Assembly: GCA_037951105.1 (NCBI GenBank)
Contig: JBAMJV010008890.1
Coordinates: 94,493 to 158,492 of the forward strand
DNA from: Echinarachnius parma
Taxonomy: Eukaryota > Echinodermata > Echinoidea > Clypeasteroida > Echinarachniidae
DNA: 64,000 nt
Reading direction: 5' to 3'
This document shows positions 1 to 10,097 of this stretch, in pieces. A model generated the notes under the pieces. The model saw nothing but the letters and a program-made list of their open reading frames with translations. It was not told the origin of the DNA and searched no databases. Each line of letters starts with the position of its first letter. The first letter of the stretch is position 1. The translations under genes and the position numbers were made by a program.

Positions 1-65
1 ATATATCACTACTATACTAGTACTGTACAGCAGATCGGTCATATGCACGCACACACGTTGCTAAG

Positions 66-260
66 CCAGGGGCGTAGCTACGGGGGGGGGGGGGGGGGGG
101 AGGTCTGGGGGGGGGGGGCACGCCCCCCCACAAATTTTCTGTGCCCCCCAGGTGCCCCCCACTGAAAATTCATGCTTGAAAAAAATAAATTTTGAATTAA
201 AAACAATGCCGTTAGAACAGTATAATACAAAGAAAGAGGGTTCGAACCACATCTCTGGTT
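66..260. mobile_element. hAT-like end with poly-G tract (fragment)
   Basis: The segment opens with CAGGGGCGTAGCTACG, which resembles the CAG-starting termini of hAT-type DNA transposons, and runs straight into G tracts at about 80-118 and a C tract at 124-130. I see no matching right end and no transposase. Comparable CAG(T/G)GGCGTA starts recur at 3831, 4752 and 4816. The hAT assignment rests only on terminal bases. Confidence 0.35.
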
Positions 261-586
261 CGAAGATGCGCCATCATGACCTAGATTAGATACCGATCCC
301 GCAATAGTTTACACACTTTACTTCACAAACGTCCGTTACCGTAAGTCAATTACCCCCTCCAAAACCCTCCCCCTCCCCCTCTGGCTTTGCCCCGGCCCTT
401 GGTCGTTTCGTTCCCTCGGGACTCATTCTTGGCTGTATTCTATGTTGTTGGATCATACATAATGTGGCATATGGTTTATGTTGGAAATGTGTATGACACT
501 AAATACAATATTTGTGTGTATGTTGGGGTGCATCTTACGCCTGAATTTCCTATCTAGGTATGCACCAGATTGCACCAGATTGCAAC
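261..586. other. Intergenic, nothing recognised
   Basis: Unique-looking spacer with short C-rich patches near 350-400. No open frame, RNA gene or repeat is supported here. The spacer continues from 660 to 922. Confidence 0.5.
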
Positions 587-659
587 AAAAAACAGAGTAC
601 AGGGATATTCTGCCGAAAGGTGGCAATTATTCGTAACGCTATGTTGTTTTTGGACTTTA
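587..659. repeat. ~75-bp hairpin repeat, copy 1
   Basis: A short element shared almost base for base with 2631-2708. Both copies contain the core GATATTCTGCCGAAAGGTGG and end with TGTTGTTTTTGGACTTT. Copy 2 has perfect 13-bp inverted ends; here the left end is diverged. It looks like a very small non-autonomous inverted-repeat element. Confidence 0.6.
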
Positions 660-922
660 CTGGATTTTAAGATTTGTCACTTTTAATATAATTTTGTTTG
701 CAATAGTCAAAGATAAGAAAGAGGCGAATTTCCGGCCAAACTTTGGATAGTATTGAACACAATCATTTGAAAACTAACAACCCAACTAAAACTACATTAC
801 CAAAAGTACTAACCATGGTGAAAGTTTCCTTGCAAAGGATTCCTTATCTAATGGTAACTTTGGACGTATGCGTTCCATTTTTTTTTTCTCGAGGCTACCC
901 TGTATAATGTAGTGGAAACGGC

Positions 923-1292
923 TTAAAGGGATGCCTGTAAAGTGTCTAACTCCAAGAAAATTACTTGGAGCTTCCTCGTTTCTCTTCTACCGTGTTGTTT
1001 AGCTTATGGTAAGAGAAGAATAAAATAGGGTTAGATTTTTTAAAATGCCCCTTTAGTATGACGATATCTATCATTCAGCTCAAAACCGTTAATGAACGGT
1101 CATAAATCTCATAAACGTCCGTTGTAAAAGCTGACGCATATTTTCTCTTTTCTGACCAGGAAAGCAGTGTTCTTTTTCAATGAAACTTTCACACATCATT
1201 CGGACATATATTACAATGATTTTGGTACAGGATTGAAGTCTCAAATGTCATTTTGGGCAATATCTGACACTTTACAGCAGGTGCACCTTTAA
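923..1292. mobile_element. TTAA-flanked MITE, family D, copy 1
   Basis: Begins TTAAAGGGATGCCTGTAAAG and ends with CTTTACAG..GGTGCACCTTTAA, so the ends are inverted repeats bounded by TTAA. The interior matches 5553-5931 and the outer parts of 9896-12006, including a CTCCAAGAAAATTACTTGGAG palindrome and a CGGTCATAAA segment. TTAA target duplication is typical of piggyBac-type elements; no transposase is encoded. Confidence 0.75.
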
Positions 1293-2630
1293 GCACTAAA
1301 CGTGACTGCGTGGCACATGTAAGCAGGTATGATGAGTAGGCTTACTTAACCTTGTCTGGCTGTTTTACCTTTTCATAAAAATTGATCGACAGAAACCCAC
1401 TCACATAAAGCACAATGACAGTCATCATCAGTGAATACATTCAAGTAAATTGTGGATTGTTTCATGGACAACAGTCATGGCTAATAACGATAATAATCAT
1501 GGGTGCACAAGTATAATATGGGTTTCAGCACAAATATTGATATATCAAAATATGATTAAAAAGAAACCTTTTCAATGTTCTCGACTAGAGTGCAATCTTA
1601 TAAAAGGTTAATGTGGAAATCGTGACGATGTCAACATGGTCGAGATGATTATATCAATGCTATGTAGAGAAGTCCGGTTCAATCAAACGTTTGGATGCAA
1701 AAGATGTTATTCAACATCCGTCAATCAGTGGTACAGGGCCAGGGGTGTATAAAGCCATCGGGGGGGGGGGGGGGGTGGGGGTGGGGGGGGGGGGGGCTAA
1801 CAGTATGAGAATACACATTCCTACATGAGGGACTTTAATCTAATGGACGTCCCCACATTTTCTGTCCCATCAAATACCCTCATAGCCCCCATTTTGTTGG
1901 TGTTTCGGTGAACAACGGGGAAGATGGTATTTGGGCAAAAGTCATGATAACAGTCATATATACTCCAAGTCCCATGTACCCCATAACGAAAATGCAAAGG
2001 CCCCTGGTGCTCCCAGCATCCATGGGAACATGCTACCTATGCCACTGCACAGGCTGAACTCAGCTTCCCCAGTGTTGCCCCCTTTCTGTTCCACCTATAT
2101 ACTGATAATCATTCAATCCCATGTCTGTAGTATACGGTTTCAGCCGTGCAGAATAACAGGAAGTCTGTTAATCCTATCTTTAATTCCAAGGCAGAATCGT
2201 GAACAAATAATTAGTTTGGGCGTAAAATAGGAATTCTTGCAATAGTTTGTTTGCGTAAAATGGGCGTTCTCTCATTAATTTGAAACTGTTGATGTCCTGC
2301 AAAGTGATTTCTGCATCAACTTTTGTTTTGACAAATGAACACACTTCGCCGTACGCTACACGTCTACATTGTTTGTACAAAATGTTTTGTAGTCGCGAAG
2401 CCAATAATTCTCTGTAGAAGAAAGAGAGATACTTTTAATGAAATTATCTGCAGACATTATTTGATACTTTTATCTTTTAAAACGAAATCTGCATTTATAT
2501 TGTCATTCTTCTTAAACTCCGTCACCCCAAAACATTACAGGTTTAACTAACTGTTTATCTACTTTAACAACATTGTATTCATTGCTGGGGTGTTGTTCGA
2601 ATAAAAGGTCAGACGAAATGATGGGGGAAA
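1293..2630. other. Intergenic; poly-G tract, no gene supported
   Basis: AT-rich spacer with an interrupted G tract at about 1759-1796 preceded by CAGGGGTGTATAAAGCC, possibly another hAT-like end. A 99-codon frame at 1931-2230 and a few shorter frames have no recognisable domain and look like chance frames. Confidence 0.5.
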
Positions 2631-2708
2631 AAAAACAACAGAGTACAGGCATAGATATTCTGCCGAAAGGTGGCAATTATTCGTAACGCTCTGTTGTTTT
2701 TGGACTTT
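2631..2708. repeat. ~75-bp hairpin repeat, copy 2
   Basis: Perfect 13-bp inverted ends AAAAACAACAGAG (2631-2643) and CTCTGTTGTTTTT (2689-2701) enclose the same core as the copy at 587-659. This copy carries an extra CATA after GAGTACAGG. The inverted ends and second copy 2 kb away mark it as a dispersed repeat rather than a host feature. Confidence 0.7.
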
Positions 2709-3830
2709 CCTAACATGCTTGATTACATCCTTCCATTCAGTTACTGTTCAAGTCTGAATTAAACAAAAGTTGGTGGAGATAGTGACGTAAGTAAAACATT
2801 TACATATCTGAGCGGATTCTAGTTAACATGGTTAACGAAGTAAGTCACCTTGGAAGAGTTTTCCAGCATGTCCAATTATTTGAGGACGGGCGTTTGGTGT
2901 GAAAACATGTTGAAATACTGACCATGCATTATTAACTCTGCCTGTAGCTGTAAAATGTAATTACACTTCTCTTGTACATGGTTTGCCCACTAGATGATAC
3001 AATTAATGTTTTTTGTTTTGTTTTATTGAGGTCGAATTTACTTCCACGCCTTCTGACCTGGATAAACAGCAAATGAAAACAAGTAATTAATAGAAGGATA
3101 TTTTGTTTGACACTGAAGCATATTTATTGAAATTCATTATCCCTGAGAAAGACATTGCTATGTTTGATGACCATTGTTATTCCCCCATATTTTAAATATT
3201 GTAAACTACTTCCTAAAATGTTAATACTTTAATGTAATGTTACATTCATTTAGTTACTTTAACATTTTAATTGTTTAATTAACTGTTTTATTCAGATTTG
3301 GAAATAGACTTGGAACTTGAAACCTGGTTGAAACAGTATGTTGGTGACACCTGAGCCAGCCGTTTGACAGTATACGTAATACGGTAGTTCTAAGCTAAAT
3401 AGAAAACAATTTCCTTGCATACCAACACGGAAGTGGAAATCAAAGTAATTAAAATGCAACCTTAAATCACAAATGTGCAATGAAGAATTGGTTGGATGTA
3501 CAAGTCGAAATGTACTAGAAGAAGAAATACTATATACCTAGTGGTAGTATGTTTACATAAAATATTTCACTCACAACCAGAAACATTCAGGCTGAACCAA
3601 GTGCACTATGTTGCGTCATATATCGCATAACATTTTTGTCTGTAAACATAATTTATTGTCCATGAAAGGAAACTTATTCCATAATAAAAAAGGATGATTT
3701 TCAAAAGAGAAGCTGGAGGTGAGTAGCATCTTGGAGAAGGTCAGGTGGATGAAGTTGAGATGGATTGGACATCTGGAGAGGGCCAAGAGAGGAAAACCTG
3801 CAAATGATATCATGTCACGTGCAATTGGGG
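2709..3830. other. Intergenic, nothing recognised
   Basis: AT-rich spacer without recognised coding capacity. Residues 3712-3790 contain a short frame resembling the end of a LINE C-terminal region (VKLRWIGHLERAKRG-like), too short to annotate as an element. Confidence 0.4.
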
Positions 3831-4018
3831 CAGTGGCGTAGCGCGCGTGGTCGGACTGATTTGGAGCACACAACTTTTTTTTTTTTTTGGGGGGGGGGGG
3901 GGAGGAGGGGGGGGGGGGGCACCCTATATATTTCTTATTTTTGTTCACAGTTTGTTTCCTTCATGTAGTTGTTAAATTTGTTTCTTGGCAAAGTATTGGT
4001 GGCACAGTTACGCCACCG
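3831..4018. mobile_element. hAT-like MITE with poly-T/poly-G core
   Basis: Starts CAGTGGCGTA and ends TACGCCACCG (4009-4018), inverted ends with one mismatch. The interior holds TGGTCGGACTGATTTGGAGC, then T and G tracts (3876-3919), then CACCCTATATATTTC. No clear 8-bp target duplication is visible. The terminal bases resemble hAT MITEs; family placement is inference. Confidence 0.55.
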
Positions 4019-4026
4019 ATGGAGGT

Positions 4027-4197
4027 ATAGTGGCGCAGCGTGGTCGGACTGATTGGGGACAAATCATATATTCGGGGGAACCCTATGTACTTGTTTATTT
4101 ATTAAACGATTTCCCCTTTTGTTATTAACTATTTGTTTCAAATCATTGGGGGCACGAGACCCCCCCCCCCCCCCCCCTCCTCCCGTAGCTGCGCGGA
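4027..4197. mobile_element. Related hAT-like MITE, diverged copy
   Basis: Begins TAGTGGCGCAGCGTGGTCGG, shares TGGTCGGACTGATT and the CCCTATNTA segment with the copy at 3831-4018, and ends in a C tract (4162-4178) followed by CCGTAGCTGCGC. The ends pair only partly. It sits 8 bp after the first copy, so two relatives lie in tandem. Confidence 0.45.
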
Positions 4198-4751
4198 TGA
4201 ATGGATGGTATACGAGACGTAGGAGCCGGTAGTAAATACAGACTTACCATTATGTATTTTTTTCTTCAAATCTAATATTTAATGAAAATGGCACAGGTAT
4301 GCACTTAATAATGATGAGCAGTCTGTAAGGTTACCCCCTCCCCCGCAGATTTCTCTAGATGCTGTCCTTCCATAGTATATTGCCATGGTTAACTCTCACG
4401 GAGTCGATCCTTCAACTGTGCGCATACTATAAATACATTACCAGCAAAAACAATACATGGAGCGACGATAACTCCGGTGAACCAGGGGTTAATACCACGT
4501 GACCCCTGAAGCGCCAAGACGAGGGGGGTTGCTAATTAATTAAGTGGATCATATCCTTCATCCATCATGGTCTTGGTAAAAGGACCTCCGCGTATCTCCC
4601 ATTGACGTTCAGCCTTCCAGGTCCTTCCAAGCAGTCTACTAAACAACAATCATGTTCCATCTCATGTTTCATGTTTCGGTGATTAGAATCGCTCTGCCGC
4701 TAATCACCATCCTGGAATGACCGCCTTGCACTATGTGCACTTCCGCCGACA

Positions 4752-4990
4752 GTGGCGTAGCCCTGGCTTGCTGGTGGAGGTGGGGGGGGGGGGGGGGGCG
4801 GGTCTCTATTATTCAGTGGCGTATCATGGTTGTACTGATGTAGTGGGGAGCACACGCAAATTATTGGTGGCACACGTTATGTACTTCTTTATTTGTTACT
4901 ATCTTATATCTTTCTTTACTGTTGACCCAATTATCAAATTATTATTTTCAGCACCACCTGATGACTGCTACGCATTCACGCCGGTCCGCT
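4752..4990. mobile_element. Two more CAGTGGCGTA starts with G tract
   Basis: CAGTGGCGTAGCCCTGG at about 4750 runs into a G tract (4781-4798), and a second start, CAGTGGCGTATCATGG, follows at 4816 with GTACTGATGTAGTGGGGAGC like the copies at 3.8-4.2 kb. No convincing right ends were found. These look like truncated or nested members of the same family. Confidence 0.4.
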
Positions 4991-5552
4991 AGTCCTAGTA
5001 GCGTGTCCAGCTCGGTTTGACCAGAAGGAAGGCAAAACAAACAATAGTTATACACATGTTGTCTTAATTAAGTTTGATGGACAAATTGGTGATATTATTA
5101 TTAGCTAACAGAATGGAATCAAGAAAATCAGATAGGATCATCACTCAACCTACGTATGCGTGGTATCCGTTTGTGAGCATCGATATATTCTTCTGCACGC
5201 CTGTAAATTTATAATGGTTTAAATTACAGTCCACTGCGATTCAGAGGGGCGCTTTCCAGCACATGTGTTTTAGACATGCCAGGGTCATATGTCTCGAATG
5301 ATTACTGTCAAAGAAAATGTATTTATATACTGTACATGCATGAGCTGTGTCGGATGACCATTTTAATTGCGTTTTAATAATAAGACACACTAGTGTATAT
5401 ATCATGTGATACACATTCTTGTTCGGGTTGTCATAACATTTCCGTCTAAAATTTGATTTCTGCCACCCCAGCGAAGAAACATATTAATGATGCATTAACA
5501 TGCATTATAACCATTTTTTTCCTATTCGACTCACAAGTTGACAAAAAGTGCA
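4991..5552. other. Intergenic, nothing recognised
   Basis: Spacer between the poly-G elements and a family-D MITE. No supported gene or repeat. The same holds for 4198-4750. Confidence 0.45.
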
Positions 5553-5931
5553 TTAAAGTGAAACCAGTAAAGTGTCTTAACTCCAAGAAAATTACTTGGA
5601 GCTTCCACATTTCTATTCTACCGTGTTGTTTGGCTTATGGTAAGAGAAGAATAAAATAGGGCTAGATTTTTTTAAATGCCCCTTTAGTATGACGATATCT
5701 ATCATTGGTCATCATTCAGCTCGAGAGCGTTAATGAACGGTCATAAACCTCATACACGTTATACAGTAATTCGTTGTAAAAGCTGACGCACATTTTCGCT
5801 TTTTTAACCAGGAAAGCAGTGTTCTTTTTCAATGAAACTTTCACACATCATTCAGACATATCGTACAATGATTTTGGTATAGGATTGAAGTCTCAAATGT
5901 AATATCTGACACTTTACAGGTGCACCTTTAT
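5553..5931. mobile_element. TTAA-flanked MITE, family D, copy 2
   Basis: Left end TTAAAGTGAAACCAGTAAAGTGTC, right end GACACTTTACAGGTGCACC followed by TTTAT where TTTAA is expected, so the right TTAA has one change. The interior is the same as copy 1 at 923-1292 and the ends of copy 3 at 9896-12006. Non-autonomous. Confidence 0.75.
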
Positions 5932-6127
5932 TGAAGTGTGAAAATGAAATGGCAAAAATACAATGTATATAGCATGAAGCATCATCTGTAATGGTATCTC
6001 ATATCATTTTAATATTTTGATCACAATACAAATACATACCTTCCTTTTTTTTCTTCAGGTCACAACACTGACGAAGGCTGTAGATGACAGCCGAAATCGT
6101 TTGAATTTAATATTTGTATATTTTGAT
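5932..6127. other. Short spacer before the RTE LINE
   Basis: Contains a GACGAAGGCTGTAGATGACAGCCG inverted motif near 6070. Nothing else is recognised. Confidence 0.35.
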
Positions 6128-6146
6128 CGAAGATTAGGAATGACAG

Positions 6147-6762
6147 AGGAGACAAACTAGCAGAATTCTGTCAGAGAACAGGATTATTTGCCACAAACAC
6201 CTGGTTCGAACACACCAAAAGACATAGATACACATGGAAACAACCAGGTGATGTACGTAGGTACCAGATTGACTTTATCCTAGTCAAAAAGAGATACCGG
6301 AATAGTGTGCTGGATGCCAGAACCTACCCAGGTGCAGATGCCAACACAGACCACAATCTTGTAGTTGCGAAGGTGCAAATTAAACTCAAGAAAATATGCA
6401 TTGGTAAGCGAAAACCATGCTGGAATCGGGAAAAGACTAAAGGGCCAGAAGGCCAGCTGTTCCGAGAGGCAGTTGAACATATTCTTATAGAGGAGACAGA
6501 TGAAGACAGGGCTGATACAGTAGAAGAAAAATGGGAAAGACTGAAGAACGCCATACAAACTAGTGCAATGCAAAATATTGGCAAGGAATCTAGAAGAAAA
6601 GGAAAAAAACCATGGGTCACTCAGGAAATGCTAGACAAAATGGACGAAAGAAGGAAATGGAAAAATGTGGACACAGATTATGCCAAGAAGGAGTACAGGC
6701 GACTGAATAATGAACTGAGAAGAGTAACCGAGAACAAGAATGTAAGGAGCTGGAAGAGCTAG
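6147..6762 (+). pseudogene. RTE endonuclease C-terminal part and linker
   Basis: In the element this region nicks the target DNA and leads into the RT. Visible pieces are the endonuclease strand YTWKQPGD, the IDFILV segment, the PGADANTDHNLVVAK block with catalytic D and H, and a basic linker with KKPWVTQEMLDKM. The upstream catalytic residues (the E and GDFN blocks) are absent because the copy is 5'-truncated, so no active nuclease could be made. The frame ends in a premature stop just after a frameshift; the true continuation KELEELAQRGRHDLVY is in the third frame and joins the RT frame at 6783. Confidence 0.8.
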
Positions 6763-8447
6763 CACAGAGAGGCCGACATGATTTGGTATATGAACACGTG
6801 AGAAGATTGTGTCAACAGAAGAAAGGTGCTGTAAAACAGAAAGGGGTACTCAGCGAAACAGGCGAGCTTCTGACTGAACAGGATGACATCAAGAAACGAT
6901 GGGTAGAGTACATCGAACAGCTCTATGCTAAGGAAGACAAGCCGGATATAATCTTGCTGGAAGAAGAGCTGGCACTTGATGTTGATGAAATTGGCCCTGC
7001 AGTCCTCAAAGCAGAGATAGAAATTGCGCTGAAAGAGCTGAAAACGGGCAAGGCTGAAGGAACTGACAACATCCCATCAGAACTGATCAAAATACTAGGA
7101 GAAGGAGGGAAAGAAAAACTAACAGAACTCTGTATGAAAATGTACGATGAAGGAAAGTGGCAATCTGATTTTCAGAAAAGTATTCTGATTCCTATAGAGA
7201 AGAAAGCCAATACCAACAAATGTGAAGAACACAGGACTATAAGCCTAATATCACATGCATCAAAAATTATGCTAAAAGTATTACATCGTAGGCTAGAAGC
7301 AAAAGCAGAAGAATATCTAGGAGAGGATCAGTTTGGCTTTCGTAGAGGGAAAGGTACCAGAGAAGCCATTGCAATGATGAGGGTCCTCAGTGAAAGAAAT
7401 ATCGAACACAATCAAGACATATACGTTTGTTTTGTTGATTTCGAGAAAGCTTTCGACCGTGTGATGTGGGAGAAGCTTATGGAGATACTCAAGAAAATTG
7501 GAGTAGACTGGAAGGACCGAAGGCTCATTGCTGAACTGTACATGAACCAAGAAGTTACAATCAGAGTCAATGGAGAGGAGTCAAGTCCAGGCACAATTGG
7601 ACGAGGCGTGAGACAAGGATGCCCACTCTCACCTCTACTATTCAACATCTATGTAGAAGAAATGGTCAATAAGGCACTTGAAACAGTAGAAGACTGCATT
7701 ACAGTGGGTGGCTGCTCTCTTCAAGCTGTGCGGTATGCAGATGACCAGGCAATGATAACGAGCACTGAAGAAGGACTACAAGAAATGGTAACACAACTCA
7801 ATAACACCAGCGAACAATATGGAATGAAGATTAACATCAAGAAAACCAAGGTGATGAAGATTGGAAAACTGCCATCCAACCTGAGAATCAGTATTAATGG
7901 ACAAATATTAGAACAGGTTACAGAGTTCAAGTATCTAGGAAGCGTGCTGTGCGAAAGTGGAAGATGCTCGAAAGAGATCAGAACTAGAATTGGAATGGCA
8001 AAGAATGCTTTCATGAAGAGGAAGGAACTTTTCACACGGAGCATAAATCTCAATCTGAAAAAGAGATTAGTGAAGTCCCTGGTATGGAGCATCCTTCTCT
8101 ATGCATCTGAAGCATGGACCATCATGAAATCAGACATCAACAGATTGGAAGCCTTTGAGATGTGGTGCTGGAGACGCATTCTGAAAATCAAATGGACAGA
8201 TAGAATCAACAACGAAAGAGTGTTGGAGACAGTCGGAGAAGAGCGGAAACTAATTGGAATCATCCAGAACAGAAAGAGGAAATGGGTGGCACACAGCATC
8301 AGACATAACAATTTGCTCAGACTGGTACTGGAAGGAAGAATACCAGGAAAGAGATCAAGAGGAAGGAAACGCATCATGATGTTGGATTCTGTTACGAATG
8401 GCCCATATGGAGACTTTAAAAGAAGAGCCATGAGAAGAGAGGTGTGA
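6745..8447 (+). pseudogene. RTE reverse transcriptase region
   Basis: Open for about 554 codons from 6783. It would copy element RNA at the nicked target. RT block A FVDFEKAFDR lies near codons 217-226, block B VRQGCPLSP near 275-283, and the catalytic RYADD near 316-320, followed by FKYLGSVL. The C-terminal domain has the RTE-type pattern SEAWTIMKSDINRLEAFEMW and GKRSRGRKRIMMLDS. The catalytic aspartates are present, but there is no start codon of its own and the endonuclease is missing, so the copy is inactive. Its open frame suggests fairly recent insertion. Confidence 0.85.
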
Positions 8448-8505
8448 TGGTGATAAGGACCTGCTCCTGAGCAGAATCACCAGAAGAAGAAGAAGGAGAA
8501 GAAAC

Positions 8506-9013
8506 ACACATTGAGGAGTATTAAGACACTAATAGGATGTGTCTGTTATACTGATGGAAAGCTCGTGAGAGAAAGAGGGAGTGTGGGAGGTAGTGAGTCT
8601 GTTAACATTTGTTATTTGATTCAGTCATGAGGACGCAACAAATTATGAATGACATAACAAACATATTTGAACTTTGCGAAGAAAGTAGCGCACTCCCATG
8701 CAATTACTCCGTCTTCGCTCTTCGGTAAACTAAAGATAAAGTTGGGGAAAATACTGTTAAGTGGTTGGATATAAATCGACATATCATATGACATATGATT
8801 CCAAGTATTTCTGCATACTGTCTTATTATAAAAATATATATAAATATCACCAGCAATGTGAGGTATATTGTTCTGTCAAGTCACCGTTATTAGTTTGATT
8901 TTTTAGCGAGTATCATATTTATACTGGTATGCATGTATAGTCATACTGAGCAAACTTACTAAAATTAAAAGGAGTAAGGCCGATGGCAAGTCCAATTATT
9001 GTTAGAGTCGACT
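8506..9013. other. Intergenic, nothing recognised
   Basis: AT-rich spacer with no supported gene or repeat between the RTE tail and the first TTAA element. Confidence 0.5.
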
Positions 9014-9556
9014 TTAAAGGGGTAGTACAGTTTTGGTAAGGCTGAACCTTAGTAACCAAACCTGGACAGTAACATTATAAACTAATAGTTATTACTCCAC
9101 CATGCTCGAAAGGTATACAAAATTACAAACGACTAAGTAAAAAGCCTGTTATCATTAAAAAAGAGCCATTAAAACACAAGAGGGCGCTTTCTAAAAAGGC
9201 ATTGGTTTCAACCATTTTACATACAAAATAATGCATGTGATGTTCTATTGAAATAATGATTAAGTAGATAGATCATCAACAACTATTTAAAAAATGCTTT
9301 TGAAAATTTTTGAAAAAGTGTAAGCATTTTTTTTATTTTTTGAAAAAATCATCTAATTATTTGGGCCCCAAATAATTATAAGATCAAATATATTTATTGA
9401 TATTTCAGCCGTTTCTGGACCGATTTTAACCAAATAAAGTTTATTCTGCCATTAAAATTGCATGTTCTCTTAAATACGACACTCACTTTTTCATTATCTC
9501 ACAAAAAAATTGTGATGTGCAGCGCCCTCTCTACCAAAACTAAACTACCCCTTTAA
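9014..9556. mobile_element. TTAA-flanked MITE, family A, copy 1
   Basis: Starts TTAAAGGGGTAGTACAGTTTTGG and ends CCAAAACTAAACTACCCCTTTAA, inverted ends bounded by TTAA. The interior contains CACCATGCTCGAAAGG, AAGAGGGCGC and GGGCCCCAAATAATT segments that recur in copies 2 (34688-39425) and 3 (55568-56727). No transposase. The right TTAA is shared with the next element. TTAA duplication is the piggyBac signature. Confidence 0.8.
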
Positions 9557-9899
9557 AGGGATCTAGTTACTTTGTTGATATGTGCAAAATGTGAAGAAGG
9601 GTAATGTGTAATATGTCCAATTTGTGGTGGGAGAAAATTTACCATGATGGTCAAATGACCGAGTAATTAGCAAAATGCAAAGTGATGTTTGGTAACTCAC
9701 CCTACTGACTTTGTACATAGTTATGATCTTCCACTGGATAATTATACATTTTAACAGTTCAATCATACATATTGGAATAGAAATGTGGAAAACCGAATCC
9801 ATGTTTCTATTTGTATTATACGAATAATGAGGTACGTGATAACCGTTAGAGCTCCAAGTAAGTTTGGGGGATTATGGCAGTGTTATTAGATTTCTTTAA
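9553..9899. mobile_element. TTAA-flanked MITE, family C, copy 2
   Basis: Begins TTAAAGGGATCTAGTTACTTTG, identical in plan to the reverse complement of the right end at 36234-36256. Interior blocks shared with 35871-36256 include ATATGTCCA, a GTGAAAATTT-like stretch, AAATGCAAAG and AAAACCGAA. The right end (9880-9899) is diverged. It lies exactly between families A and D, sharing one TTAA with each. Confidence 0.7.
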
Positions 9900-10097
9900 A
9901 GGTGCACCTGTAAAGTGTCTAACTCCACAAAAATAAATTTGAGCTTCCACATTTCTCTTCTACCGTGTTGTTTGGCTTATGGTAAGAAAAGAATAAAATA
10001 GGGTTAGATTTCTTCCAATGCCCCTTTAGTATAACGATATCTATCATTGATAATCATTCAGCTCACGAGCGTTAATGAACGGTCATAAACCTTATAA

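Larger units (their letters stand above)
6128..8505 (+). mobile_element. RTE-clade (BovB-like) LINE, 5'-truncated
   Basis: A non-LTR retrotransposon lacking the first half of its endonuclease domain. Translation from about 6130 reads into the C-terminal half of an APE-type endonuclease (RYQIDFILVKKRYR, then a catalytic TDHN at about 6341), followed by linker, reverse transcriptase and C-terminal domain ending at the stop near 8447. A short 3' segment ends in an AGA/GAAGAA-rich tail (8478-8505), as RTE elements usually end in simple repeats rather than poly-A. The frame is broken once, between about 6735 and 6745. Order of domains and motif wording match RTE/BovB elements. Confidence 0.85.
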
